Assembly (NCBI GenBank): GCA_019054805.1
Contig: JAHQIY010000003.1
Coordinates: 8,742,001 to 8,806,000, forward strand
DNA: 64,000 nucleotides
From: Brachionus manjavacas
Lineage: Eukaryota; Rotifera; Eurotatoria; Ploima; Brachionidae
Direction: 5' to 3'
Shown: positions 20,560 through 35,500 of the stretch, piece after piece
Layout: each line of letters starts with the position of its first letter
Numbering within the stretch: the stretch's first letter is position 1
The notes under the pieces: model-generated
Told to the model about the DNA's origin: nothing
Databases searched by the model: none
The model's input: the letters and a program-made list of their open reading frames with translations, nothing else
Program-made: the position numbers and the translations under genes

Positions 20560-23500
20560 CTTGATAAAAAAATTTGTTTAAATTAAATTTTTTGAAAGAC
20601 TTTGAATAAAAAAAAAATTTAAAATAAATTTTTTTAACTAGATTTTTCATGCAGATAGCACCCCAATGTCAGCTATTTTGAGGCACAAAAATATCTTATT
20701 ATAAATTAAGTGGGTTTTTTTAAAATATTTTAATTTGATTAAGCTTTTCATTTGAAAATATTTATTATTATCCTCTGTTAACATTTGTTTTAAGAAAAAT
20801 GAAAATTTAATAAAATATTGTATTTTTTTTGAGAGCAAGAAGAATCTAGTTACATTTACAGAACGGACTTTATACTTCTAAATTTGTGTCAAAAATTATT
20901 TGACACAAATTAAGCGAATTTGAAAAAAAATAGGACCACAATGAATTTAATTTTGATGTAAATTTAATTTTTTAATGAATTTAATTTACATAAAAAAGAT
21001 TCAAATTCAATAGTTTTAAAATAGATAATAAAATTTTAATTTGTAAATAAAGCATAGGGAAGAAATCAGCGTTGCTTCAATAAATGAACAATTAAAAAAT
21101 TAAAAAAAATTTAAGTGAAGGAAAATATTAAAAGTATCATTGAAATGTCAAAAAATTAATTTTGAAATAAATTTAGAAATTTAATAAGTCTTAAATATTG
21201 AAAATAAGTAAGCTCAAATAAAAGATGAAGATCTTTATCATACCATTTGTCTTAGGAGTGGTAATTTTGATTTTTTTTAGAGTATTTGCATAACAATGCT
21301 AAACACTTGAAAAATTAATGGTGAGTAATAATAAATCTGATTAAAAATATCAGAATTTTAATAAATATCTGGAGTTGTGAAGTTCGTTTCAATTCAGAAA
21401 AACTTGAATAACTCTCTTACTTAAAGATAAAATTTAGTACAGTAAAATGCTAAAATATAAGCAAATTTGCTTAATGCAGTAAAATAAGTCTGCAAAACAC
21501 GCTGCAATTTTCTGCATTTTGCATGCCATTAAAAAGTATTCTTATAATATGTTCAGTTACTTTGCAGAGTTTTTGCAGACATATACTTGCGGATTAAGCA
21601 AAATTGTATAACTTAGTAATAAAGCTATTCAAATTTTTCTGAATTGAAAAGATCGAATTGAATAAATCAAAATTAATAAAATTTACACACATTTTTTCAA
21701 AATTTTCTTATTTTTTTTAATATTTCTTTAAAAAAAATTTTAAATTGAAATAATTTTAGAATTTTAATTAGTCTAAAATTTTTCTTCAAATTGTAGCGTT
21801 TCATGCGTTCAATGTTTTAACGAAATGTAGTCTTCGCATCTGGATTTTTCTATCTTAAATTTTTCATTAATTTTGTTTAAAAAACGCAAATTATATAATA
21901 TTTATTTAACTCTTGATACTTGAAATTTAAATTTCGTTTTTTATGTAGTAATGGAATGAAAGAAAGCAATTAAAGTTTTATTCATCCTTATAACTCCATT
22001 CTAAATAGATAAAAATTTTATATTTTCTTTTTTACTGACCATTACCAAGAAATTAAATTTTTTTACATTTTTTAAGACATTCATTTGTTTTTCTCGCTGG
22101 ATAAACCTCTAAAAAGATTAAAAAATAAATACTTAAATTCTAATTCTAATTTATCACTCAGTTAACAGGAATCACTCAAGAAATCACTCGTTTAACACTA
22201 GTCTTACCTATCCAAGGCGATCTGGACATAGAAACTGGTCAATATAAATAAATTTTTATTTCAAATTTAAAACAAAAAAGCATTTCCTCAAACTTACCGA
22301 TAGAAGGTCCATTTTTGTTCATGGTCGAAATGATAACAAATCCAAAGCCTTCATTTCCATTGCGAAATAAAGTAATGGTGAATGGATATTTTTGACCCAG
22401 AGGCGAATTACTATTCCCAGCTGGTCTGGACCTTTGCTGCTGCATATTAATCAACATTTGGTATTGCTGCTGGGATATTTTTCTCCTAATCATGAGCTTA
22501 ACACGCCGATTTAGCCCGGCAATGGTCATCAACTGAACAACTCGTCTGTGTGTAGCACCTAGGACACATTGGTTGTCTATCATCACAATTTCATCATTAG
22601 GCCTTATCCGGTTATCCAAATGAGCTGCACCGCCTTGAACAATGTATCCCACTGCTACTTGTGATCCCTCCTCTTCGCCTCCCACTATTCTAAAGCCGAA
22701 TCCGGACTCTTGCCGTATCAGATCTATACTCATTTCCAAATAATTGCTTCCATCTACATCATTAGTTATACTAATCGAGTTCTTGTCCATTCTATTGAAT
22801 AAACTAATCAGATCTTCATTAGTGCATTCGACAAACTCATTTTCGACTTCATTCTGATAGTCCATGAAGTTGAAAGACTGGCGCATTGGCTGGTGAATGC
22901 TCGGCTTGGATGGATAGTACATCATGTCTGCGGTGGGTGTTTTGGACCGATTGGCAAATGTGTTCATATTTGGAGAAACTAATTTGGAAGAGATGCCGTA
23001 GTTAGAATAAGGGTTGAAATTTTCGTTTGATGACGAATTGTTGCGAAAGTAGATCATGTCAGGTCCTGGTGTTTTGCTTCGATTGGAAATAAGTGGGTTC
23101 ATTTTTTGGTTGTTCTGAATTTGCTGGAATTTGTTCAAGTTTTGCTGGACTCGTTGGTGCTGTAGATTTGTGGTTGAGTCGTAGATTGGGATGTGCTTAT
23201 CGGAGTCAATTTGGTCGAATGGCTTACGATTTACAGTTGAGTATAAATCGTTGACACTTTTGTTGTTTGATTGACCATTGAGGTAAATGTAGTCGTTGGT
23301 CAGGGCCTGTGCGGGCTTTGGCGCCGAATCGTACAAGGTATGCTGAAAGAGGACGCGATCTGTGGTCGGTGTTTTTGAGCGTAGTTGAGGCGGATTCACT
23401 CCACTCTGTTTAAAATTGTTCTGCAGGTTAGCGTTGCTAGAGCTTGGTTGAAGTATGTTGGGCGTTTTGCTGCGCCGTTCACTTGCTAAAATAAAAATTA

Positions 23501-26500
23501 GAAATTTTTTCAAAATTTTATTTATTTATCGAGAAGTTTTTTGGTTGAATTTAACAAAAAGTGTACCCAAATAGGAGGACATGCGAGGCTTAATTCTAGG
23601 AGTTTTCATTTTTGTTTTAAAATAGCTTAACTGATACCTAAATCAACTGATATTATTTTGCGAATCACTTTTCAAGTGTGTTACATAACCTGTCAAAAGA
23701 AAAAAATTGAAATCAAGAATATTATTGTTGCAAAGGTGCTAGTTTCTATCTCTTCGAACAATGTTTTCATTCAGCCAGTTTATTTTTTTAAATAGGCAAA
23801 TCTTGAAAAATTAAAATTGTTTTTTCACTCACAATACATGTGATTTGAATTGCTCAAACTAGACCAAATCGAACTAAGTGTTCAAGAGTTCTGTTTTAAG
23901 ATAATATTTTTTTACAAAGTAATAAAGTTCTCTTTCAAAAAGATTTTTTATCTCAACATTTTGATAAAATTTACGTTTGTAAAACGAAATTTATTTTTCT
24001 AAAGACTTTTTTTAAATATAGCTTAGAATTTCGCATTTTCTGATAGCCAATTTTATCAGCTTAAATCTACTTTTGATGTAGATAAACGATCGTCTAAGAA
24101 AGTTTATCTTTATTTCTGTTGATAACTTGTTTAACAATTTTAATAAAAAAATTTAAAAGTTATATTTTTGAAAACTCTGTGAATATCTTGATGCAAATTA
24201 ATCTGAATGAATACCAAAAAATAATCTAACCTAATGAAGTTAATTTTAAAAATAGTAATAAACAAGAAATATGAGCTGGTTTTTACGATCATTATAGCTT
24301 AAGTCATGAATCTAACCTTAAACAATTATTTTTCTAAAATATGATTACTAGAATTTAGAAAAAATTTAAGAAAATCTTACAAGAAGGAGATTGAAATACC
24401 TTTGTAATTTAAAATATTTGCCATAAACTTATCATCAGTAAAAATAATATTTGAAGGAATACATAGAACAGTTTAAAAATATTTTAAAATTTTTACTCAA
24501 AATTGATAAATTTGTTTTTGATAAAATGATCAATGTTTAAATTCTCAACATTCAAAGTGTATTCAGCCAGGCTGGTCTGATTCAGACCGATATAAGAAAT
24601 AGATTGAATCCAATGAATTTGGAAAATCTAACATTACTAAAAAAAACATTTATGCAATTTTAAATTACGTAAAAATATTAAAAAATTAAATATATATGAA
24701 AATAAATTAACTTTGTAGGAAAAAATAGCTAATCGCGTAAACCATATCGAATTTTTTTTCATTTTTCGAATTTTAGATTTGAAGTTCGTAAGCTGAAAAG
24801 CGTGAACAGAGAGTACCTAGTAATTTTCGTAACCCAACCCTAGGGTATAATTTATTTATTTATTCAATGGACGCCTTAAAGGCGATTTAAAAAAAAAATT
24901 AAAATAAGAGTAAAGTAATCAAGTTTAAGACAAAAAGAGAGCAACTTCTAATAATTTAAATTTTAAATGTTAATATTTTTAACTTTCTTTTAATTTCGAA
25001 AATTATTATTCAATTTTTTCATTTTCTTTTCTTTCTTTTTTTTTTCTCTTTCTCTTTTTTAAATATGAAAAAAAAAATTTATTTTGAAAACAAAAATACT
25101 GAATAGGATTACAAAATTAATAAAATGTGTCTAATGTAATCAAAATGTATTCACAAAAAATTAAATAGAATTAAATAATTTTGCTTAATTTAAAAAAATA
25201 AATTATTTTTTATTTTATTTTCTTCAAATCTTACAATCTTAAAAGAAAAAAAAATTAATTTTAAGTATTTATCATCCCATTCTAACAATTTTTTCTTGAT
25301 TTATTTTGATTTTTAGAAAAAAAAAAGCTTCATTTGGTTCATTCGCTCAAATATTTTCTTTAAAAACTATTTTTAATATCATTTTAAACTCTTTTTCTTT
25401 ATTAATTATATTATTTTTTTTTATTAATTGAAAAACATTTTTACTAATTGTTACTGTAAAATAAAATTTAAAACTTTTATAATTTAAATCTTATTTAAAT
25501 CTTAATTATAATATTCAAAACATGAGGGACTAAAAATAATCATTAAGCCATTCTTGAGAGTCTTTAAATAAATAAATTTGTTTATTTATATCGAGCTTAC
25601 ATTTGTTTTGGCCCGTCTATCCGATCGCCACGTAAGACGTATTGGAGCAGCTATTTAGGCTCTTTTTTAACTTAATTTGAAATTAATTAGCAATTAAAAT
25701 TAAATTACAAATGAATTTTTTTAAGATAATTATTAATTATTTTTATAAGAAAATAAAAATTTAGTTTTCTTTTGTTTTATGTTTGCATCAATTGACACAT
25801 ATTATGAAGTGTTCTAGTTTAATTTAATATTAATAAATAAGATTATACCTAACATTAGTATTTTTGTTTTTTATGCATGAAAATAACATAGGTAATAATT
25901 TATATTAAAAATAATAATTAGCTACAGGAAGGGCCCTGCACAGCGAGACTAGATGCAGTTTCGCTATAGTAGTTGTCTTTCTTCGAAAAAAAAATATTAA
26001 GAATAATAAAAAATTATATGCCTTTTTTTTGTAATAATTTAAAATTTAATAAAAATTTTATAAAGAACAAAAAAAAAGTGTTAATCAGTCTTTAAGATAG
26101 GTATACAAGCATTTTGAGATATGTTTTTCGCAAAAATAAAAGGATTTAAGGTATCTAAATTCAAAAAAAATATATAAAAAAATCGAAATTTTATTTCAAA
26201 AAATTATGGCATCATTTGTTGAGTATTAATTTTATAAGATCGCTTATTTTAAAAGGATCAAAGAGCTGTTTAAATTAAAGCATTTATTTAAAATCTAATT
26301 CCTTAAATATAAATAAGTCTTAAAATATATTAGACTAGAATAAACTGATTAATATCTTTAAATACAAAATAAATCTTCAAATACAAAATAAATCTTCAAA
26401 TACAAAATTAATTACGAATTTGTCATTATTAAAAATTCATTATCACTTACTTGTTAAATATTAAAAAAGTGTTTTTTTTAAACTATTATATCTAATAAAT

Positions 26501-29500
26501 TAAATTTTATTTACTTTATTTTATTTATCTTAAAAAATATTAAAAAGGAAATTAATTTTTAATCTGACTAAAACAAAGCTCAGAAGAAAGAATTTTGGCG
26601 ATTTTAATAACTCATGACAAAAATGAGTTAAAATCAAATTCTTTTAAATAAAATGAGCAAAAAAATATTACTTTATATTTATTGGCATTCAGAATTAATT
26701 AAAAAATTTAGCTATTTTTTTTTATAAATTAAAGACCAAAAAGTAATCATTTACACACTTAAACACACAAAATTAAATATTAACACAATAAAAAACTTCT
26801 AATTAAAGTGAACAAAATCTTTATTAAATCATCGAAATAATATTTTTGGGTGCTCTAGTTTAAAAAATGTTTTAATAAAAATATCCCAGATCTAAACCAT
26901 TTTGCATTTATTTGAACAGAAACTATAAAAATTTTCTTCCGATGATAACTCACATAGAATCATGGATTTCAATGTTGCTGCCTCATAGGAAATTTCAGTC
27001 TTTTTATGAGAGGATTTTTTTTGTTTCAAAAATTAAAAAAAAATTTTTCAAATAAATATAAATTAGGTTTTTTTTTTCATTTACTTAATTTTACTGTTCT
27101 TAAATTATGAGAGGTTTGAATCACAAGGTTGCCTTACAAGAAAAAAATTTAAATTACTTACCATAATTAAAGCTTTGACTATTAGGTTGTGGAGGGTTGG
27201 ATTTATTAAACAATAGCCCATTAGACTTTTTAAATTTCAAAATAGAAATAAAAGCAATTTAAAAGAATCTTAAAATTACTTGTTTTAAATTTGAGTTAAT
27301 TGTCCTGAATTCTTTATATTCCTCGAAATTCTCAACTCTAGTTGTCGTGTTATTGTACTCGTAAGTTGACTCTTTAGTATTCGCTATTTAGTAAAAATTT
27401 TTGAAAAAAATAAAATTAAACTCAATTAAAATTCATACATTTTTTAGCTCGTCTTTTAATTTTGTAAAAAGATCTAGTCGATGAGCTAGATGAAACCGAC
27501 GAGGTCTCACCGCCTGACAAGGAAGATAGAACAAAAGAACTGGCCGATTCGTCATTTTTTTCAGACGAATCTGGCGTTACTCGATACTTCATCATTTTTA
27601 AGACTGATTTCTTTTTCAATCAATAAATTATTTTAAGCCAAATGTTTTTTTTTTGTAAGTGAGTTACTAAGTGATGGCGACAAATTGGTGCCATATCGAT
27701 TAGAAGACCAACAAATTTAATTTAATGCTCGGATCCAAAATAGGAAATTTAAATAGAAATGCACGCAATTTAATTTTTTTTAACATCAAGCCTAAGGTTT
27801 AATGGAAGCAACTTAATTAGCCGTGTATTATTTTAAGGCCATAAAGGAATTTAAAAATTAAAATCTCAAAAATGAAGTCCAGACTATTGATTTTGTTAAC
27901 TTTATTTGCTTTGAACTTATTGATTTTTCCTCAAAAAAATATTAGACCTTCCTTCTCAGACTACTCTAAACTATGTTTTTTTTAAAAAAAAATAAAAATT
28001 AAAAAATACCATTAATCTCTTGATTGTTGCCTAATGATGAACTAGATGGAGCTTGTGGCAGCGTGATTTGGTATTTTCGTCTTTTAAGCTTGATTAGTGT
28101 TTCCTGTCCTTTTACACATTCCTTCAACACTTCGACAACTTGGTTATGGTTCATATTTCGCAGATCGACTCTGTTAATTTCCAATAGAATGTCATTTTCC
28201 TGCAAATTGAGGCATCTTTCTTTGTCAAGTATTTGTTTAACTTTTTGATGATTCAAGATCGAATCGTCGGCTATGGTGAAGCCGAATCCTTTAGGACCCT
28301 TGACTATGGACACAAAGAGCTCATCATATTCTTCACAGTAGTACTCGTCAGGGTAAGTTGGATTCTGCGGATCGAGCTCTAGTTCAACCGGAATTTGTTT
28401 TACATTTTGGCTGGATGAGTTCATTAGAGTGCTTGAGGTGAGCTCATCGACCGCTGCCAAAGGCGCCTGGCTCTCCGGGTTAATTGCTGCGAGTGACATT
28501 ATCTCAATATTTGGATCGTTTGGATCAATGGACAGTGGGTAGCCGCGACACACGGCCAAATCAACATAATTTCCCTTGGGTATTGACTGAAATATTTCCA
28601 CAACATCCTGGTGGGTATAGCCCAATACACACTCGTTATTTACATAGACCAATACGTCGCCTTGGCGTAATTTTCCGTCTCGTGCTGCAGCACCGTCGGG
28701 GACTATGTATTTTATTTGCAGAAAATCTTCGCTGGTCTCGTTGGCGCCAATTATGGTAAACCCAAATCCATTGTTGGTCTTTAGCAGAGATGTTTGTATG
28801 AATTCTCCCTTTAGCTCATTGGGGTCTTGGGTGAAAAATACATTTTTCGGTTGGCGCATTGACGCTTTGTCGCCTGGCGGGTTTTGGGCAGGCTTAAACG
28901 TCCTCATTTTTTGCTGCTGTTGTATCATTAATGGATTTTCATAAGTGGTCTGTTTGTTTATGTGACTTTAAAAAGAAATAGACTTTAAATGTTTTTTTAT
29001 TTTTGTTTAGAAAATATTCGTGAAAATTGAGCTCAAATGTTCTAGTTGAATTTTTTTAATATAAAAACTATATTGTTTATTTAATTATATTTAAATTTGT
29101 TAAAAATTACAATTTTTACTTTTTGAAATTATTCAATTCTAAATTTAAGGATATAAAAAGTTAATTTTAAGCTTCCGATGTAAAAGAACAGTGAATCTCG
29201 GGAAAATTCCATTCCAAGACTTTTTTTTCTTCGTTTAAATTTATAAATGTACCACCCAGATTAATAAAAAAATTTATCAAAGAAGTCAAACTAATCCCTT
29301 CAAGAATTTTGAATGAAAATTTTATGGAATATTTTGATGTCTATTCTTTCATTTTAACTATGAAAGAATAGACATCAATATTTTAACATTTAGGACTAGG
29401 AACAAGATTTTAAAATTCATATACAAAATTAAATTAAAAAATAAATACTTTATTCTAACTTTCGAAATTCACTAAACTTTTACATATGCAAAACAACTTT

Positions 29501-32500
29501 ATACAACTTCTTAAAAGAAGCATTACATTTTTTAATTCATTTTTTTATTATATAAGCTTTTAAAAACCTTTAATATGTTAAACTAAAATTGTATTTTAAA
29601 GATTCGTTTTATGTTTACTGAAATTTTTTTCTTCTTCAAATAAATATTCAAACAGTGATCGAATCTCTTGTCTTATATTTTATTTTAAGTACAGAACAAA
29701 TTTAGATAAAATTATCAAAATTTATCATGAGTATAATAAAATTTATTTTTTTAAATTTAAAGAAAGCACTATTTTTATGTGTGGTTTAATCATTAATCAA
29801 AAACTTTGTTTTAAACAATCACTATAAATTAATTTACAGAGTCTAAAAAGGAACTATAAGAAATAAAAAAAAGGAATTACAGTAAAAGAAAGTATTTAAA
29901 TTATTTTAACAAAAATTAAGCAAACATTTTTTAATAGACCAACTTTTAAGTACAAACAGTGATACCGTTTATTAAAATCTGAATAAAAAATTAAAAATGC
30001 TTGCCTTTTAATTTTTATGATGCTTTAAATGTAAATTTTTTATTAAGATATTGAAATGTGAGCTAAAATGCTTCTAATTAAATTACATCAATAAGCTATC
30101 TTTTATAAATGTCTAAATTTTGAAATTTATAAATACTTATGAAACATGTTTATGGCCGTATTATGAATTCGACTAAAAGCGAAACAAATAACGTTGTTTT
30201 AAATTTGATCAAAACTAGCAATGATTGATGAATAAGATGTAATTTAGCCTACTCTAAATATTATTTTAAAAAGACTAATCTCAGCAAATATAATATAATT
30301 AAAAATATAATCAAAAATTCTAAAAGGTAAATTTCAATTTATGTTTACTAGCTCTTTTAGTTTGAAACCCTCAAAATCCGGCAAAAGTTAAAAAAAAGCA
30401 AGGTTGAATAATTATAACTTTTTTTTTTATATAATAATATTCTTTCTAAAAAATCTGAAATAAAATTAACGCATTTATTTCTTAAAATGTTAAATTTATT
30501 CAATTTAGGTTTTAATCATTTGAAAAAATAATTGAAATTTTCGATTCAACACTGGCTTTGAATTCAAAGTTAAACAAGATTAAAAAAAAAAAAATTTTTT
30601 TGTTAAATTTTGCTTTTCGAACTGTATCTCATTTCATGCCAATTCAATTATTTTGATTTTTCTGGTTAACTTAACTTACTTAAAAGCTAAGAATTTTCAA
30701 AAGTATCTCATTAAAATAAAAAGTTTATTTTGCAAAGTTTATCAAGTTTTATTGATAATTATTAGATGATTAAAAAATACTCAAGTCAAATTTTTTTAGA
30801 CAAAACTTTAGTTTCTGAATGAATTTAAGAAATTAAAGTTTAAGTTGGGTAACCATTCATTCAAGCATTTTTAAAATCTGAATTAAAATTTACATATTTT
30901 TTGTTTATAAAAAAATAAGATCAGAGTAAAACAATGCTTAAGAACTTTTTGACTTTAAATTTTTTCGCCGTTTTTTATCTATCGCCTTAAAATACATTCA
31001 AATGAATTTTTTCTTTAATTTGTTTAGCTTACAGGGAGTCATAAAACTTAAAAAACCTTCTAGGTGTTTTTTTATATTTTCCTTAAGTAAATGCAAGACA
31101 AAAACTGTCAAGCTATTATTAGAGATTTGATTTAGCAAAATTTGAAACAAAATGTTTTTTTTTAAATATAAAAAAATGAAAAATTTCTCAAAAATAAGTT
31201 GAAACATAGTTTAACACTCTTTTTTACCTCGAATACAATCTTTAAGTAATTTTAGATTTAAATTTTTTTAAAAAATTCGATCTAATTGATGCCTTATTTT
31301 TGTTTTTTTGTCATGGGAAAAATTTATTTTAAGCAAAAAAGTGCAACTAGTTGTAACTTTTTTTTGAAAATTTTTTCGTAACCCTGAACAGAATCTTGAA
31401 ATAATTTAAAATTTTAATTTTTTATCTTTAATTATAATTTTCAAAAATGAGAATATTTTTTAATCAGAAATTAGGTTTTTGAAATTAAAAATGCTTACTC
31501 TATATAAAAAGTTCCATATTCGGGATCTTCGACTTTTTCCCAACCATAAGGAATAACTTCAACACCTAAGAAAAAAAAATAAAAATCAATGAATTTTCAG
31601 AAAGTAAGAATTCGATAAAAACCTGATTCGATGCTGGTGTTTGTATCCAGACCGTTAAATTGATCGACGTTTCGATTCAGAGAATTTTGTTGATTGGAAA
31701 TTAATTGTTTTATGTTGGTGGACTGCTGAGCGTCGCTCTCTTGATCACCGCAGTAGTCTTGTTCAGCTTGTTCACTTTCGTTGTAATCAAGCGATTGCTC
31801 AATATCGTATTGATTAGCCTGATCCTGATGCACTCGATTGTGCTCGTTATCTAGCAAATTTTTAGCAAATAAATATTTCATTTTTTTTAATAATTAAATC
31901 AATGCACGGGTCTGATCTTGTATAAATATCATTGAAACAACTCTACGGAGGCAATCATGTTTTTTTAATTAACGCTGATCAGAATTAATAAACCGAGGGC
32001 TATTTTCATTAAAGCTTGCTTTTAGTCGATCAGTGCAAGCTTGTTCTTTAGCTGCCCAAAGAAAATTCTCCTTTCCCAATCACTAATTTGAAATGACAAG
32101 GTATTTACTGACCTTGGTTAAAATTTATTTTCATTCGAATAGACAAGCTCTTTTGTGGCCTTCAAGTGGTTTGACAATAAATTTAACTCTGCTCCTAAAT
32201 AAAGTACTTGTAAGACAAATTTAAAGTGAAATTCGGTCCTAGATTAGAACTCGTTTAATTGACAAAGAGAAAATGATAATTTTTTTCTAGATCAAAATTA
32301 ATTTTTGATCAAAAAGGAACTTAATTTGTTGGTATTAGTTTACGATTTGGTTTGGCTTATGGATCTAGACTCAATCAGAAGATTATCAATTGCGCAATTT
32401 TTCCATTAGGCTTTTAAATGCAGCTTGATGATTGTTTATATTAGTAAGTTCTAATTAAATATTGCATTTTTTTATTTTTTCTAATTTTCGTGTTTTTATC

Positions 32501-35500
32501 AACAATAGTTTAAATTAAGAATTTAAATTGTTCTAATCACACTTGTGGTGAAAGCATTATGCAACGGGTTAGTCTTAAGATAAGCTGCATACATGAAATT
32601 AAATCACGAAGATTTTTCTTTATTCTACTATACAATTAAAAATGTAACATTTTAAAGAAGCAGAATATTTTTTAACTTTAAAAAATAAAAAATTGCTATT
32701 GTTAAATTAGATACATAAATGTAATTGAATATTTTTTAAAATTAATTTGAGTATCGAGTTTTTTTTTCAATGTAAAAATAATAGAATTTAGAAATTTTGA
32801 TAAGTTAATAAAACTTTTGACGCATAAAAGTTTTATATTTAGAAACTAAAGCCTTAATTCAAAAACACAATTAATTTCTGCTATTATAAATAAATATTTT
32901 TTAAGAATTGTTTGTATTGTTTGAATTTAGCAAAAAAAATTTAATTGACTCATTAAATTTTTTTGTATTTTTTAACAAAAATTTAACTCTAGAATTTGAA
33001 AAAAAACTTAAAAATTTCAATTTAATTGCTGATCATTTTGTTAAGAGAATGCAGATAGAATGATAAAAAATTTAATTTATTTAAAGCTTCAAAATTACAT
33101 GGGGTCGATTTAGCGGAAAAAAAAAAGTTTCTGATACAATTTTATTAAGAATTTTGTTTTTTAAAACAGGAGTTTTAGACAAAAAAATTAAATTTAAGTT
33201 TTAGATTTTAGTGTCCTCCTTTACTTCAAAAAAAAAAAGTGATATAATTTTGAATTAAACAAACAATGTACCCCAATATTGGACACCTAATTTTGAATGT
33301 AACATCGATGAGGAATAAGACAGTTCATCAAAATTTTTTAATTAAGAACAAGGTAATTTGATTACATAGCTTTCCGTCAAACAAATCAATGAATTTATGA
33401 TTTTTCATCGATGAACATCGATGTTACATTCAAGTTGAATGGGTATTGGTAAAATCTGTAAAATTCTGTAAACAACTCATCCCTTGGTTAAGTAACAAAA
33501 GTAAATTGCATGCCTTGTCTTAAGGCTTTTGATATTAGATTTTCTTTTAAGTTTATGATAATAAATTATCGAGGTAATTAACTCCAATAAAGATTTGGCC
33601 TAAAAGAATATATTTTAATGGTCATTAATAAATACACATATTATTTTGATAATTGTTAAGATATTTGCCATTTATTGATACTGATTTTATAAGTTTGTAC
33701 AGCCTAGAGCACTTGTAGTTCTGTTGTTTTAGACTAGCTGGAAAGATTTCAACACAACTTTTATTTACATCAACTGCTTATTCGCTATAAATTTTTCTAA
33801 ACTGTATTTGAACATATTTATTTTATTTTTTTTTAAATTAAATTATATTTATTCAAAGTTTGGATTTTCAATTTTTTTTCCAAAATTAAAAAATTCGCTA
33901 TATAACTTAATTAATTTGCTTCAGCTTTCGATTTATCTTACTTATTAATAAATGATTAGATTATTTTATAAATATAGGAACTTGTCTTAAAACAAAGCAT
34001 TGACGTAATCGGAAAATTTTCAAATTAAACGATCAATCTTTGTTTTAAAAATTAACTTGTAAATTTATAGCTTTAAGGCTGTTTTTTTCAAATTTTTTTT
34101 CTATTATTATATTCGTAAGGCTAATAATTATTAAAATTAAATAATAACAAAAACGTTTGAAAAGTCAAAAAAATTTAAATCAAATCTTTTATAATTAAAT
34201 GAAGGATTTAAATAAAGTTAATTAATCTTAAATAAAGAAGTTTTATTAATAACATTTATTTAGGTCTCCAATTTCTTTTTATTTGAATAAATAAAAAAAT
34301 AAATTTTGGTGAAATTTGGCCCAAAAGAACAGAACTAAACGATAAAAATTTATAATTTTTTCTTGTAATAAAGTTGAAAAACTTTGCAAGATGTACTAGG
34401 GTTAAAAAGTAAAAAACAAAATTGTCAATAGATGCAGCAACTTTTTGATGTTTTGATACAATACCGTTTTACTAACTTGTAAATAGAAAAGACGTCATTT
34501 TACTGTTATTTGTACCAAATATCACTGAACCAACAATCAATTAATAGAAATAAAGAATTCTTTTAAAGATGTTTTGATTTAAACCATTTTGACAACTAGA
34601 AAAATAAGAATTTTTTTGCTTGCTTATTTTTTACTGTAATTTTTAGCTGATTTCAAAAAAAGCTGACAACATCAATTCTTAAAATAAATATGTTCCAGTT
34701 AACTTTGAATTTTTTGAACAGAATTTTACAAAATCTAAAAATTATTTATTCTTCATAATTGGGTTAAAAATATTTTCATTATTTGCATGATATGTAATTT
34801 GTAAGATTTTATTAGTTTTATTTGATGTCAGGTGGCAGAACAATAAACAAATACGACTCTGAACTACTATGTATTACCAATTCACTCAAAACCTAAATAA
34901 AATTCAATTTTTCAAAAAATTTTCTCTTCAATTTGTCTCTTTTCATTAAATTTAGATGAAGATAATATTTGATTATCAAACAAATTTTGATATTGAATGA
35001 ATATTGAAAATAAAATTAAATTAAAAGAGATAATAAATGATTTCGGATAATTACGTTATTAAACTAAAAATTAAAGAAATCATAAATTCAGATTAGCAAA
35101 TTTTTTAAATTAATGAGTCCAATTTTTGTGATAAAATATTAAGAATAGTTTGATTCGAGAGAATTTGCATTGAATTATTTGAAATGTTTTATGTAACATT
35201 CTTCATTAAGTTGAATAAAATTATTCAACTATAATAAATGAATTTATTGCTTTAATTCCTTAATTTGATTTTAAAAAATTTTTTTTACGCAAAAGAAAAG
35301 AATTCCAAAAATACAACTTTTTAAAATTTTTAATAAAATATTAGATTTGCTTTTATATATTAAACTTTTATGATTTGTATAATATTCGCGTATGCATACA
35401 TGAATTGTAGAATTTTTATAAGCTGAGAAAATGCACTGGAAACATATTGTTAAAAAACAAATTGAACATACTTAATAAAAATATAATTTTTTTGTCTTTC

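Larger units (their letters stand above)
23486..27161 (-). other. MAGI-like gene intron 7 with repeat tails
   Basis: A 3.7-kb AT-rich intron. It contains three GC-richer islands read as minus-strand retrotransposon 3' ends (24851-24886, 25566-25670, 25905-25985). A stretch near 26365-26405 repeats AAATACAAAATAAATCTTC about three times. Otherwise featureless. Confidence 0.55.

Noticed and set aside
28024-28944. Several plus-strand open frames opposite MAGI exon 4
   Set aside because: Shadows of the GC-richer PDZ-coding exon; the minus strand carries clear domains.
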